Part shown: in pieces, positions 45,860 through 56,405 of the stretch | Numbering within the stretch: the stretch's first letter is position 1 | Layout of the letters: each line of letters starts with the position of its first letter | NCBI GenBank assembly: GCA_015501585.1 | Contig: JADNRY010000127.1 | Coordinates: 62,001 to 126,000 of the forward strand | Direction: 5' to 3' | DNA length: 64,000 bases | Origin: Rhodocollybia butyracea | Lineage: Eukaryota > Basidiomycota > Agaricomycetes > Agaricales > Omphalotaceae | Made by a program: the position numbers and the translations under genes | Notes under the pieces: model-generated | What the model saw: only the letters and a program-made list of their open reading frames with translations | What the model was told of the DNA's origin: nothing | The model's database searches: none

Positions 45860-48800
45860 AACATGAACTGTCCTCAGTTCATTAAACTTCAAGGTTTCTG
45901 GGGTTGCACAGACCTGCACTATACAATGGATAGACAATTGACTTCATCAGATATGTTATTCTCATTGCTGCATCCGATACAGTTTCTTATCAACAAATTT
46001 CATCTTCTTTCTTGCTTATATGGATTAAGTCATTTCAATCTGTTTACTCAATTGTGCTTCAAGATCAATCATCATATTACTCTCTCTATTTCTATCATTC
46101 ATGAATCACTTGGGTCAGGATCAGCGTTCTTGTCTTGTTACATCAACTATTTCAGGTTAAGTTATGCTGCACTGACTTGGATCTATGCAAACATGGCGCC
46201 TGCACCAAATTAAAAGTATTGGTTTTTCTCAGCCATGTTTTTGTTCTAGCTCTCTAAACATTTATTCATTCAATGCCAAAACAGGTGTCTAGAACTCCAT
46301 CTGACTACACTTCTGCCAGTTTGGTGTATGCAGTTTACTGTTTACTTCAGCATAGTGTTACTCAACCCTCAGCTAGGCTGCACCCAGTGAGGTGTTCTGT
46401 TATGGCCAATGTCAAGTCCCTAACCTCTTCTTTTTAGGACTGAGCTCCTTGTCAATTCAAGGCTACTCTCAAATCTATGTTGCAGTCTAAGCAAGCCCTT
46501 GAGGCATGGTCTAACACTACAGAGGTCCCCCTCAGGCCTCTACTATCATGCAGGATGCAAAGACAACATGTTCTAGCTCCTTACTTTGTATATGCTTTTT
46601 TTCTAATGTTCCATGCTATCTTGTTCATTCATTCAAGTTGTCAGGATAGAAAGTATGGGTCATCTAGACTTCATCCAGAGTGGTCCATGCAGTACCATGA
46701 GCCTCTCTTATTTATTCTTCATTTATCTGTGAATGCTCAGTGATGCTCTCCAGTTCTAATGATATACCAGTGAAACTGACATATTTTTCTTCAGTACTTG
46801 CTGAATAGGCAAGTCTTCATACTGAAACAATGTTCTGAGGCAGAGAAGTTTCTAGGTCAATGGAACCACATAGTACAAAGTCTTGCAAAGTTGTACAAAG
46901 TGCTACACATGTCCTCATTCTACAGATCATTTAGAGCAAAATGAGTTTCAGGGAATATCATCTGAGTCGATCTGACATTGTCTCCCCCATACTAAATATG
47001 AACTGTCCTCAGTTCATGAGACATTGGCTCTAATAGATGCTACTCTGTGATAAATAGTGCACTTCTGTCCTACTTGTCATTAACACTTCTGGGTATTTCA
47101 AAACTCAAAACAGGGATCCAGGTTAATTTTTTCATGCAGTGGTGGCTTCTTTAAAAACATCATTTGATCCTTCAAATTTCTAGACAAAATGCCTTTCACA
47201 AGTGGATATTCCGCTCATGGTCATCAAATTACTATTTCTTGGAAATCACTTGGCTATATCACTCAGACGTGACTGTGAGCTCAGTATTCTGATCAGTATC
47301 AAGAATTCAATTTAGCTTTCTATTCTTGCTAATATGCATTGATAAGGTTAACTATGGGTGTGTTGGCAGAAGACAAAGGTTGCTTCTTCACTTTATTCAG
47401 TTCCATTTCAGATCATAGATGTTCAATCTTGACTTCTTTGTATGTCCTTTTTCATTCGTTCTTAATTGCCAGTACTTACAGTGACTCATGACTGTAAGTA
47501 AGTGCGAACCAGTAGTCCACAGGCTCCATAGGTGAGGGATAACCTGTATAAGAATGTATCTCAGCTATTCTCGCCCTGATAATTGTCATCCAAGCCCTGC
47601 AACATCAAATTTCATTCTAATCTTTGAAATACTGCCCTGAGGGACCGATCTCAGTCCTGTGCCGGAGCATTGGAAAGCCACCTGGTATCGGGACTTTTTA
47701 CCGTATTTCTAGCTTGTATGAACTCGTTTCAAGGGTTGCTAAATTTTCTAAGGTCTCTGATTGATGGGCACTGAGGTACAAGCACATCTATAGAAATATA
47801 GGTATGTCTCCTCCTAGTACCTACTCAAACCTTGTCTCTATCGTCGGGGGAAACATGGAGTATAGGGCGGGAGGTCAGGGGACGTCTACGAGACCTGTTT
47901 GGACTCGGTTTTACCCATACTCCTGTCCTGTATCATCATACTATGGAATAATTTTCAAAATGAGGCATTTATCCCAGCAACTGATGGAACCATGTTCTGG
48001 GACCGGAGAGATACTCTGGGTATCGGTATTTCGATGCCGTCGGATGCTTATGCACTGCTCTTGTTTGTTCTAGTGCCTCAGGCTCTCTGGTACATCTTAT
48101 TTCTTGCCCCAGATTGCTCTTTTGCATATTCTAAGTCTTGTACCCTTAATAAGGTATTATCATTCTAAACAAGCATTTCTTATGGAAGGGAGTACTTGTA
48201 ATGGAGTTCTTATCAGTCAAACAATGTTAGAATCGTCTGAACGATCCACAACATTGAATGTTTCATATAAAACGGCCTCCTGGTGAGGTAGTTTCAATCA
48301 AATCAAATATATCAAGTTCAGAGTCTAGACCGAAATGGCCGATGCTTTCATATCAATGTTAGGCCATCGCGCACACAAAGATGAGGCAGTACAGGTGTTG
48401 TGTGAGCTTGCCCAATTTGGGGTCAGTGAGCACAGCACTGGGTGACCACCTTCAAGTGGTGTGAACACTAGTACATATCATGCAAGGACTGTCCAGCAGT
48501 GATCCTTAAGTCTAGTTTAGACTCAAAAGGTTGCGGGGCATATCAGCATTCTTCATTATTCTATCTTCATCTGATTCCAATGTCATAAAACTCTTCAAGT
48601 ACTGGATGTGATTTCTTTGTCTCACATGATTGGCAATGCATTACAGAGTCTATCATTCTGCTAGGGTAGACCTAAATCTGTTTGCTTTTGATTTCTAGTT
48701 GCTCTGACTTGATCTGTGAGCAACTGGTTTCTTCTCTGTCATCAATAAGCCTCAGTGTATCATAGCTGGGCATAGTCTTGCTTGAACTGAACACTCTTTG

Positions 48801-50518
48801 ATTAAAAAAGCGACCAAAAGTAATTTTCATACAATTGTGAACAGCATTCCTGTTCTGCTAAGTTCCATGATGACCCAAATGTTTTGGTTGACAACACATT
48901 ACACATCTGAGGCAATTTCTGAGTTATTTCAACACCTCTTAGGCTTTGGAAGTGTTGTCATATGACAAGGCTCTCTAGTATAGTCATTTCTTTGTTCAGT
49001 CTTAGCTTCTTGTTGTTACTACTAAGTCATCTGTCATCCTTGGAGTTCAAATTTTCATTGAGTTCACTTCCAATTCACGCTCTTGTGATGGACTTGTCCA
49101 CAACTCAACAGGGTCTTCTTCTGTTTTCCACTGCTCAATCTTGGCACATCGGCTGTTCAATCTATTTGAAATTATCTCCAACGTCTGTCTTGAGCTCATA
49201 AGATAATTAAGTAGATTGTGGACCAAGCTAGTAACACATCTCGGATATCTTCTTTACAAGACTTCAAAGTTCAGGCAGCAACCTGGCACTTTCACCACCG
49301 TGTATTCTTCCATCACGGATTTATCTGAACATTTTTCTGACTGGTATTTATGCTTCTTTCAAGGATAAAGTGCTGAATGTGTCAATGCGGGGCCTATTGA
49401 ACTAAAGTGTCTTTAAAACACTTCCATGGTCTTCAATATTCCATTCAAGTCTCGCATGGCTTCCTCCCAGCAAGTACAAACACTGAACACTTCAGTCAAA
49501 TATCCTGTGATGAATTCTAACTTTTCCGTTAACTCTGAATTGCCTAGGAGGTTCACTGGGTATGACCTTGGTTCCGCTTCCTTGGCAATTGGTTTCTACA
49601 TTCTAGATGACATGCAATGCTAGGTTTCTTTCAATAAATAAAGAGATCCACAAGGGCGCACAACACCATTCTAGGACATTAATAACTTTTCATCAAGTGC
49701 ACCAGGGTCAGGGGTCTTATAAATTAAAGAAGTGATTTGAAGTTTCTGAATGTTTTTCGGAGTTTTCTGAATTTATTTCGATTTTTATCATGATTTATAC
49801 AGCTATCAATTATTTTTCATGTCCGTTAGGACTGTTTCATAAGACAATGCCTGCACAACTTCTACAGATATGAGTTGCATTGCAAGACTGTCAGATTTTC
49901 TCATACAATTGATTCCGGGAGGTTGCACTCTGGAATTGATACAAGGTTAGGACTGTTGAAGTCCTCGAATTTTCAAAGTGCAAGAGCAAGAACAAGATAT
50001 TCTTTTCATATTTTCAACATTTTCTGAGTGTTTTTGTCTTTTCTACTTTATTCAAATGTTTTTCTTGTCAGGTGTGACTTTTCTATTTGTTATAGGAGAT
50101 GGTATTCAAAGCGGTACAACTCCGAAATGTGGACTGAAGACATGTCACTTCAACTTTCTAATTTCTGAGTGAGCGGGAGCCAAGCAGAGTATCTACCGGC
50201 AACCCGGGTATGAATGGGGTTGAAGGCTTTGAGTTCGAAAAGCATTCAATGTGGAGGTGGATCCATTTGTAAGGTGATGAACCTCAATGGCAAGCAAGGT
50301 TGTATGCTCAATGTATGCAACAAAAGAGGATGATATAACACAGTAATGAGATGAACGGCCTTAACACAACTAATTCTGAAGCAAGATAAACAGGTTCAAG
50401 CATGTTCAATCCAAGGTTCAATCAAGTTCTGCAATATCAGACAAGTCCAAGATGAACTTGTCGTTGCTTTTGGGTAGATGCAAATGAAGCAAATGCAACT
50501 GTTTTCTGATTTGAAACC
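45860..50518. other. Non-coding interior of the LARD element
   Basis: Open frames at 45863-46213, 46477-46743, 48962-49201 and 49978-50172 are on the anti-coding strand, short and without motifs. Scattered 'atgaactgtcctcagttcat' occurs at about 45862 and 46998, a short palindromic direct repeat. I see no captured gene. Confidence 0.6.
47340..48545. mobile_element. Solo LTR nested in the LARD interior
   Basis: It is 1206 bp, starts 'TGATAAGGTTAACTATGGG' and ends 'GGGGCATATCA', with an exact 4-bp target duplication GCAT on both sides (47336-47339, 48546-48549). It is homologous to 40677-42412 but lacks about 520 bp of it. The TGATA/TATCA ends and 4-bp duplication are the same as for the host LARD, so the two belong to related families. 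Confidence 0.8.
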
Positions 50519-50536
50519 CCCTCGCGGTGGGCTCCA
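50519..50536 (-). other. Primer-binding site of the LARD element
   Basis: On the minus strand, two bases after the LTR end, the sequence reads TGGAGCCCACCGCGAGGG. A TGG start at this position is what a tRNA-primed element needs (pairing with a tRNA 3' CCA end). I cannot identify the tRNA. Confidence 0.65.
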
Positions 50537-50538
50537 TA

Positions 50539-51614
50539 TGATATGCCGACTCTGGGCTATGCATAAAATGCTACTATGAAGCTGAATACCTCACACCAAC
50601 ACCAACACACACCAAAGATTAACATGAGTTCAAGGGGGTTATCATTGAACAAGTCAGAATTCTTATTGCAAGTACATACATCTGCATCATATTTACAAGG
50701 TTGTGATAGATTTTCTGTCTCGAGATTCTAACAAACTCGGGCATGCTTTAATCTTTATCTTTCAATTGCCTGAACTTAGACTTTACACTAAAAGTACAAT
50801 TGACAGAGAGAGTATGCGCTACTCACAACACTCTCACTGCTATTAACTTTCTGGAGCATAAGGTAGTTACTGAGGACTTTGGTTTTCTTTCTTTATACTT
50901 TCTTATTTCATTTAACTTGTACTCTTGTTTAATGTGCACTTGTCACTAGAAGACACAAACCAACCACACCAACCCTGTAACAGGAATGGGGGGAGGAAAG
51001 TGCTTTTCTCTATTTCGTGGGGGACACCTTCTTATATACTGTATCTCAATATCACAGTGTAAAATACACCATACGAGTTGTGCGGGAGTACATATGCTCT
51101 TGTTATTCAATAAATAGCGCATGAAATATTTATTTCACGCGCTGTCTTAAATCTGCGGGACGCCGCGGCATGATCTTGGAATGATCCCGGAACCTCGGCA
51201 CATCAATCTCCTCGCGTCAATCTCCTCGGGGTCGGCGATGTATTAATCTCCTCACATCAATTTCTGATGGGAAGTCCCGTTTGGACCGTTTAACATTGAT
51301 ACCTGTTCCTTCTGTCTAGTAGTCTTCTAGTTGTAATAAGATACCTTTGGATCGCTTCAATAGTCTGAATATAAGTCATATTTGTGGTGGGTTTCAGTAT
51401 TCTTTGCACTATCATTGATTACAACTGTGTTCTGTTGCCGAGACTCAGTTTTGATGTCATCAACAATTAACATCTGTGTCTTTTAATGATGCCGCGCGGT
51501 AACGGCGGATTCTAGAATACTTTGTACAGTGCATATCTTTAATACAGCATGACTTGGTGCCAAAAACACGCATATACTGCATGTTTTATGCCCAAACAAA
51601 TCTGGGCCGTATCA
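50539..51614 (-). repeat. LTR (5' LTR in element orientation)
   Basis: It is 1076 bp, with the same ends as the left LTR. Comparison by eye gives about ten differences, nearly all single-base insertions relative to the left copy plus one clear substitution (about 45530 vs 51294). Confidence 0.9.
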
Positions 51615-51618
51615 TTGT

Positions 51619-52141
51619 TCTGGTCCATTGTTACAGACTGTAAAGTCCACATCTTATGATCTTAACATAGCTTGTTGGGGGTCTTAGTGCGAGGGATGCC
51701 TTCCCTTATAATTCCTTCCCTTGAGTAACACATTGGCTTAGTACTTATCCTGCTTTGAGATGTCCTGTAGTTTAGAGAGTATACACTCTTGGGTATAACT
51801 AGATTGATGATCTAGTGTTACATCTCCGGGCAGCCCCGGTATCCTTGCTAGCTTGGCTCTAGGCTACGCTTGTGGGCATACCTTCACGGCTCGCTGAGTA
51901 TTATTGTTAAGTTCTTTGCCTTGGCAACAGCTATCATGCTTGGGCTCCGTATAACTCTCTTATTGCATTGTATAACATGTACAAAATGTCAAAATGTATG
52001 GTTACACGCCTTAGGCCAATTTTAGGCCTAATAACAGAAGAGAACCCTGTCCTTGAAAAGCCTACATCCCTCTGTGCATCAGGAAAAGTACCCTTTGGCT
52101 TAATGCAGCTAAACACTGCATGCAAATCATCATAAATTTTG
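51619..52141. other. Right half of the LARD insertion site
   Basis: No gene is seen. The sequence continues from 44774 if the element is removed. It contains 'cccggtatccttgctagctt'-type GC-richer sequence but no recognisable frame. Confidence 0.4.
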
Positions 52142-52243
52142 GTGGAAATAGTAAAATTATGTTAAACTTGTATGAAACTTCATGCAATTTTAACATATTC
52201 TTACTATTTTCACATAAGTTTAACATAATTTTACTACTTCCAC
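52142..52243. repeat. Long stem-loop (28-nt arms, one mismatch)
   Basis: 'gtggaaatagtaaaattat' + 'gttaaactt' (52142-52169) pairs with 52216-52243 with one mismatch. A third, more diverged inverted copy lies between (about 52190-52214). It could be a MITE core or a hairpin in a transcript. Confidence 0.75.
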
Positions 52244-53552
52244 AAAGATTTATCTTAATTTGCAGCCAGTGAAAGGCAACTAAAGGCAACTTTTGCCATA
52301 GAAGCCAACTTAAGTGCCTCTCGGCCCGTGAATGACTTGACTGGCTCAGTCCAAGGTTCATGCTGTCACTCTGTCCAAAGTTGCCGAGATTAACTTGAAG
52401 CAACTTGGCATCAATTGAGGTTGATGCAAGTTGCCGCAAGCCATTGTCAGGGCGACTTAAATCAACTCCAATACAACTCAAGCCAGACTGAAGCAATTAG
52501 GCAATGCCCAATGCAACTCCCAATGCAATGATAATGCTTACATTCATGCCATTGAAGTGAAATTAGAATAGAACAATCATTCATTTCCTATCTATGTACA
52601 ACAATGAAGTAGCAGGAGCGAGACAGGCATAAATAGGATAGCCATGAATAGTAGAAGCAAAAGAGTAGAGATACATAAGAACCAGTAAAGCAAAACAGTA
52701 TGCTATGAAACACCACAGACAAGCCCAGCAATTAAGTAGTGTGTGTGAAGTGAAGAAAGTGAGGTACATAGAAGAGCAGATAGATGAAGGCATTAATGGG
52801 ATGTAAGAAGCAGTTACAAGTCCTGAATGAAAAGAAGGCTCGTCCTTATGGTGGGTTTCAGCGTGAGAATCTGTCCCGATTGAGCCTGATTTTGTCCAAA
52901 TTGGGTTGACCTAATAAGGAGATTTAGTTTTGATATATTTGGGATGTCAGAGCAATTGGCATGTGATCTCGTAGTTACTCATCTTCGTGTTACCAACCTT
53001 TGTGCAGCTCCTTGTTGTTCCTTTAAATATATTTCTTGTTTTCTCGTTTCGCTTTGTATGCACCGCTGCTTTGTATGCACTATGTGTTCAGTGCACATGG
53101 ACCTCAGAGATTTGTGGGCTCAGTCTTTGATTTTTTGGCAACATATGTGAGTTTACTTATATCCTTTTTGGGTTCCTTTTCGTGCACCACTGCTTTTGCT
53201 GATATTGTATATATTATCTTCTCTTGAACTTGTTGCACTAAATGCTGGTGCTGTCGCAGGTTGCAGCCTCTAATGCGGGAATCCTCGATGCAATAATGCC
53301 ACATAGTGTTTATCTTACCTATTTGTGACTCCATTCTTTACCTCCTCGGATATTCATCTTCTATCAGCGGTGGTTAAAGCTGTGTGTCTTTTAGCATATT
53401 TATTGCTCTTGGTGACGACTTCATCCTCTAATTACCTCGCTTGTTTTTTTGATTCATACCTTGCACACAAAATGCTGACTATCACTTCTTACAACTTACA
53501 AGTATTGATTAGCTGACTTTCTTATCCCTTGCACTGATTTTTTACCTTCGCA
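52244..53552. other. Stretch upstream of the F-box-like ORF
   Basis: Short Cys- and Phe-rich frames (52944-53150, 53036-53227, 53325-53516) are separated by donor-like GTGAGT (53147) and acceptor-like 'ttcgcag' (53547) sites. They may be upstream exons of the ORF at 53553, but no single model is supported. 52375-52500 repeats 'caacttg', 'gcaagttgc' and 'gcaatgcccaatgcaact' motifs. Confidence 0.35.
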
Positions 53553-54263
53553 GTGCCCACCAAGATTACTACAAAAACTTTGAGAGCCTATGTCTCATTT
53601 TATCTTATTCCATTGTTCGACGTCACTCGGGTCCCTGCAAACAACAGTTCTGCACTTGAATTCTGCCGCTCTACTGAACACCTAGAGTTGCTTGCAATGC
53701 TCTCTGTTTCCCGGTCATTTGCTGCAGTGCTACCTGGGTTGATCTTCCAGCATGTTAATATATTTTCAGCTAGTGCTGTTTCCAAGTTCCACAGTGCTGT
53801 TTACTCACGCTTGTTCATCACAGGTCACTTTGCCAAGGCTTTGACTTATATTGAATTTTCTTTTGCACTCGGCTCAGATATCACGCGCACATTTGGCCCA
53901 GCTAGTACTGGTAGTTGCATTGGCAAAATCCTTCAGCGTGCTCCCAATGTTCAATGTGTCTCATTTAAGTTCCATCCCACTTGTCCGCACTTTGTGTCCC
54001 AACTCCTTGACTTTACTACCTGTCACCATCTCCCTCCCCATGTTTCTGCAATTATCATGTGCATGCAAACCTCCATAGAGGTGTATTTTAGTTCATTGCA
54101 CAGTCATTTTGTGTCGCAGATACTAGATTCAGGCAGAGTTTTCTACCATGATGGTATGAGCAATGGTGGTAATAGTATATTGGATAACTTAAGTATCAGA
54201 AATGTCAATATATCACTGGGACCAGATACATACTGCCCTTCTGCTGTGTACTGCAAGATATAA
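53553..54263 (+). CDS. F-box/LRR-like protein fragment (236 aa)
   Basis: This is an open frame of 237 codons that starts directly after an acceptor-like 'ttcgcag', so it is probably a 3' exon rather than a complete gene. 'LLAMLSVSRSFAAVLPGLIF' with 'HVNIFSASAVSKFHSAV' has the pattern seen just after the F-box in Agaricomycete F-box proteins ('...VSR.F..LA.P.LY..V.I.....'). The later 'ILQRAPNVQCVSFKF' resembles the irregular leucine repeats that follow. It lies inside the inverted-repeat-bounded region and could be captured cargo. Weakly supported. Confidence 0.45.
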   Translation: MPTKITTKTLRAYVSFYLIPLFDVTRVPANNSSALEFCRSTEHLELLAMLSVSRSFAAVLPGLIFQHVNIFSASAVSKFHSAVYSRLFITGHFAKALTYIEFSFALGSDITRTFGPASTGSCIGKILQRAPNVQCVSFKFHPTCPHFVSQLLDFTTCHHLPPHVSAIIMCMQTSIEVYFSSLHSHFVSQILDSGRVFYHDGMSNGGNSILDNLSIRNVNISLGPDTYCPSAVYCKI

Positions 54264-54867
54264 TCACAGGACTCATACATGCCACATGCTCTGCATGCTG
54301 GCCCACACTCGCACGTGATAAACAAGAGCAACTGGTGATTGGAAAGGAAAGAATTGCCGCTGCAAGCAGTAACTAGACGTAATAAAAGACATCAGGTATA
54401 TGACTGAGGGGATCAAAAAAACTCTCACCTGGAGCAAGCATGCTATACATCCAAACATAAAGAAGCCTAAGAGAAAAAGTGCAAATGAAAACAGGAACTA
54501 CATTTCAACAGCATCAAGAACATACCATTTTAACATAGGAAGTTACAAAACTAGTGCAGTATCAGCAAGCGAATAAATTCAAACATGGAAAGAGCTCACC
54601 ATGAATTAGTAGTAAGAGAGAAGGGCCATAGGGACAGACTCGACAGAAGAGATGATGGAAGAGCAAGAGAAAGAGTGTGGCCTGGGAGTTGACATGTATA
54701 AGTTGTAAGGGCATGTGATGTGGGAGTCACGTGAACAACAGTGAGCTTGAGCGCATACTGGCCTCAATTTTTCAGCTTGATATCAGCAGTGATGAACTTA
54801 AGACTATTTGAGTGAAGGGCAAAAGTCTAAATCGATAGAAAGCATTGAGGAAGAAAGATGAGCTTTA
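54264..54867. other. No gene seen
   Basis: Only short frames without motifs; A-rich on the plus strand. Nothing else is seen. Confidence 0.4.
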
Positions 54868-54977
54868 GACGCCGAAAAGATTCGTCTCACGGTCAACTTT
54901 GATCGCTGTTTGACAAGTTTGTCAAACAGTGAGGAAAGTATTTCCTTTTTGAGTGTGAGGCAAATCTTTTTGGCGCC
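54868..54977. repeat. MITE-like inverted repeat with a central palindrome
   Basis: Left arm 54868-54890 ('gacgccgaaaagattcgtct') matches the reverse complement of 54955-54977 ('ggcgccaaaaagatttgcct') at most positions. In the middle, 54906-54929 is an exact palindrome: CTGTTTGACAA, 2-nt spacer, TTGTCAAACAG. Confidence 0.7.
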
Positions 54978-55084
54978 TATTTAACTTGGTGATATCTTCT
55001 TTGATTCTGGTTGGATTTTTGGTGGTTAAGGAGTTGAATAAAACGTATGGAGATCCTCAAAAGGTGCAGGCTTGAAACCTTAGC

Positions 55085-55960
55085 ATTTCCAAATGTTTAC
55101 TACTTCCTCCCCTGGTCCTTGCTCCAATTAGGTGAGTTTTGTATTTTTGCCATATCTTGTTCAATTCTTGTTCAATTTCCTTGCAGAAGGGTGTTCCTAA
55201 TTCCCCTAGGTACCCTCTCCATATTGCGGTAATCACTTTTGGACAATTCTTTATTCAGTACAATGCCTCCGGGTCCCTGCCCCAGTTAGGTGAGTTTTTG
55301 TATTTTTGCCATATCTTCTTCAATTCTTGTTTGATTTCTTTGTGGAAGAGTGTCCCTAAATCCCCTAGGTACCCTCTCTATATCGCGGTAATCACGTCTG
55401 GACAATTCTTTATTCCATACAATGCCTCCAGGTCCCTGCCCTACTTAGGTGAGTTTTTGTATTTTTGCTATATCTTCTTCAATTTGTGTTCAATTTCTTT
55501 GCGGAAGGGTGTTCCTAAAACCCCTAGGTACCCTCTTTTTATTGCGGTAATCATGTTTGGACAATTCTTTATTCCGTACAACGCCTCTGGGTCCCTGCCC
55601 TAGTTAGGTGAGTTTTTGTATTTTTGCCATATCTTCTTCAATTCTTGTTCGATTTCTTTGCAGAAGGGTGTTCCTAAATTCCCTAGGTACTCTCTTTATA
55701 TCGCGGTAATCATGTTTGGACAATTCTTTATTCCGTACAACGCCTCCAGGTCCCTGCCCTAGTTAGGTGAGTTTTTGTATTTTTGCCATATCTTCTTCAA
55801 TTCTTGTTCGATTTCTTTGCAAAAGAGTGTTCCTAAACTCCCTAGGTACCCTCTGCATCCTGCGGTGATCACGTTTGGACAACTCTTTATCTTGTGCAAC
55901 TTCTCTAGTACAATGCCCCCAGGTCCTTGCTCCAGTTAGGTGAATTTTTTGCCTAGCTAC
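55085..55960 (+). repeat. Tandem repeat, period about 159 bp, five units
   Basis: The 'AGGTGAGTTTT' anchors lie at 55131, 55289, 55448, 55607, 55766 and 55939 (spacings 158, 159, 159, 159, 173). 159 is a multiple of three, and an open frame runs through about three units (55139-55603) as a 53-aa repeat ('GVPKSPRYPLYIAVI', 'GQFFIPYNASGSLP'). Each unit also holds a donor-like GTGAGT followed after 56 nt by TTTGCAG in two or three units, so it looks like an exon-intron module; in others the acceptor is mutated. Confidence 0.8.
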
Positions 55961-56039
55961 TAGAGTCTATAGAGTCTATAGAAAGAGTAAATATACTTGC
56001 TTATTGACTTTATTCCGTTAATATATTCACCAGAGCTTC

Positions 56040-56405
56040 TAAGTAGCTCAATTTGGGCCTGATACTCAAAGCAACTTAAGTAAACCTGAGGTTGATATAT
56101 ATACTCTGGTCAACTTTTGTTAACTCAAGTCAACCTGAAGTTAGGGCTTGAGTGAGCCTTATACTCAAGTCAACTTAAGTTAACCTGAGGTTGGCCTATA
56201 TACTCAAGTCAACTCTAGTTAACCTGAGGTTGGCATATCTACCCAGGTTAACTCAAGTCAACCTGAAGTTGGCATATTTCCCAAGGTTAACTCAAGTCAA
56301 CTTGAAGTTGGCATATATGCTCAGGTTAGCTCAAGTCAACCTGAAGTTGGCATATGTACTCAAGTCAACTCAAGTCAACTTAAGTATTTCAGACTTTTCC
56401 TGATG
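56040..56405. repeat. Right inverted-repeat end with TTGAC-rich array
   Basis: This is the mirror image of 43107-43490. It ends '...AGACTTTTCCTGATG'. Unit motifs are 'ctcaagtcaac', 'ctgaagttggcatat' and 'taacctgaggttgg'. It directly abuts the copia fragment. Confidence 0.75.

Larger units (their letters stand above)
44775..51618 (-). mobile_element. LARD-like non-autonomous LTR retrotransposon
   Basis: Two LTRs (44779-45845 and 50539-51614) flank a 4693-bp interior, and a 4-bp target duplication 'ttgt' flanks the whole (44775-44778, 51615-51618). Orientation is minus: a polypurine tract lies against the left LTR and a primer-binding site starting TGG lies against the right LTR. On the coding (minus) strand there is no gag, protease, RT, RNase H or integrase frame; the few open frames are under about 120 codons and have no motif. 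Large LTRs with a long non-coding interior define LARD-type elements, which need enzymes from another element. The LTRs are nearly identical, so insertion is recent. It carries a nested solo LTR at 47340-48545. Confidence 0.85.
43107..56405. mobile_element. Candidate 13.3-kb element bounded by inverted TTGAC arrays
   Basis: Ends at 43107 and 56405 are inverted copies (72 of 76 outermost nt), each followed inward by a TTGAC-rich array and then by a tandem repeat (43560-44040; 55085-55960) sharing a 'GTGAGTTTTTTGTA' core. That symmetry fits a large non-autonomous DNA transposon. Its cargo would be an F-box-like ORF (53553) and a LARD element (44779-51614) inserted later. Against this, no transposase is visible, no target duplication is evident next to CATCAGG, and the two flanks belong to different retroelements. 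Two independent inverted copies of a repeat are an alternative. Confidence 0.4.

Noticed and set aside
45863..50172. Short open frames inside the LARD as possible gag or captured genes
   Set aside because: All lie on the non-coding strand of the element, are under 120 codons and have no motifs.
44779..51614. Reading the two 1.07-kb repeats as a segmental duplication
   Set aside because: TG...CA ends, PBS, PPT and a 4-bp target duplication identify them as LTRs.
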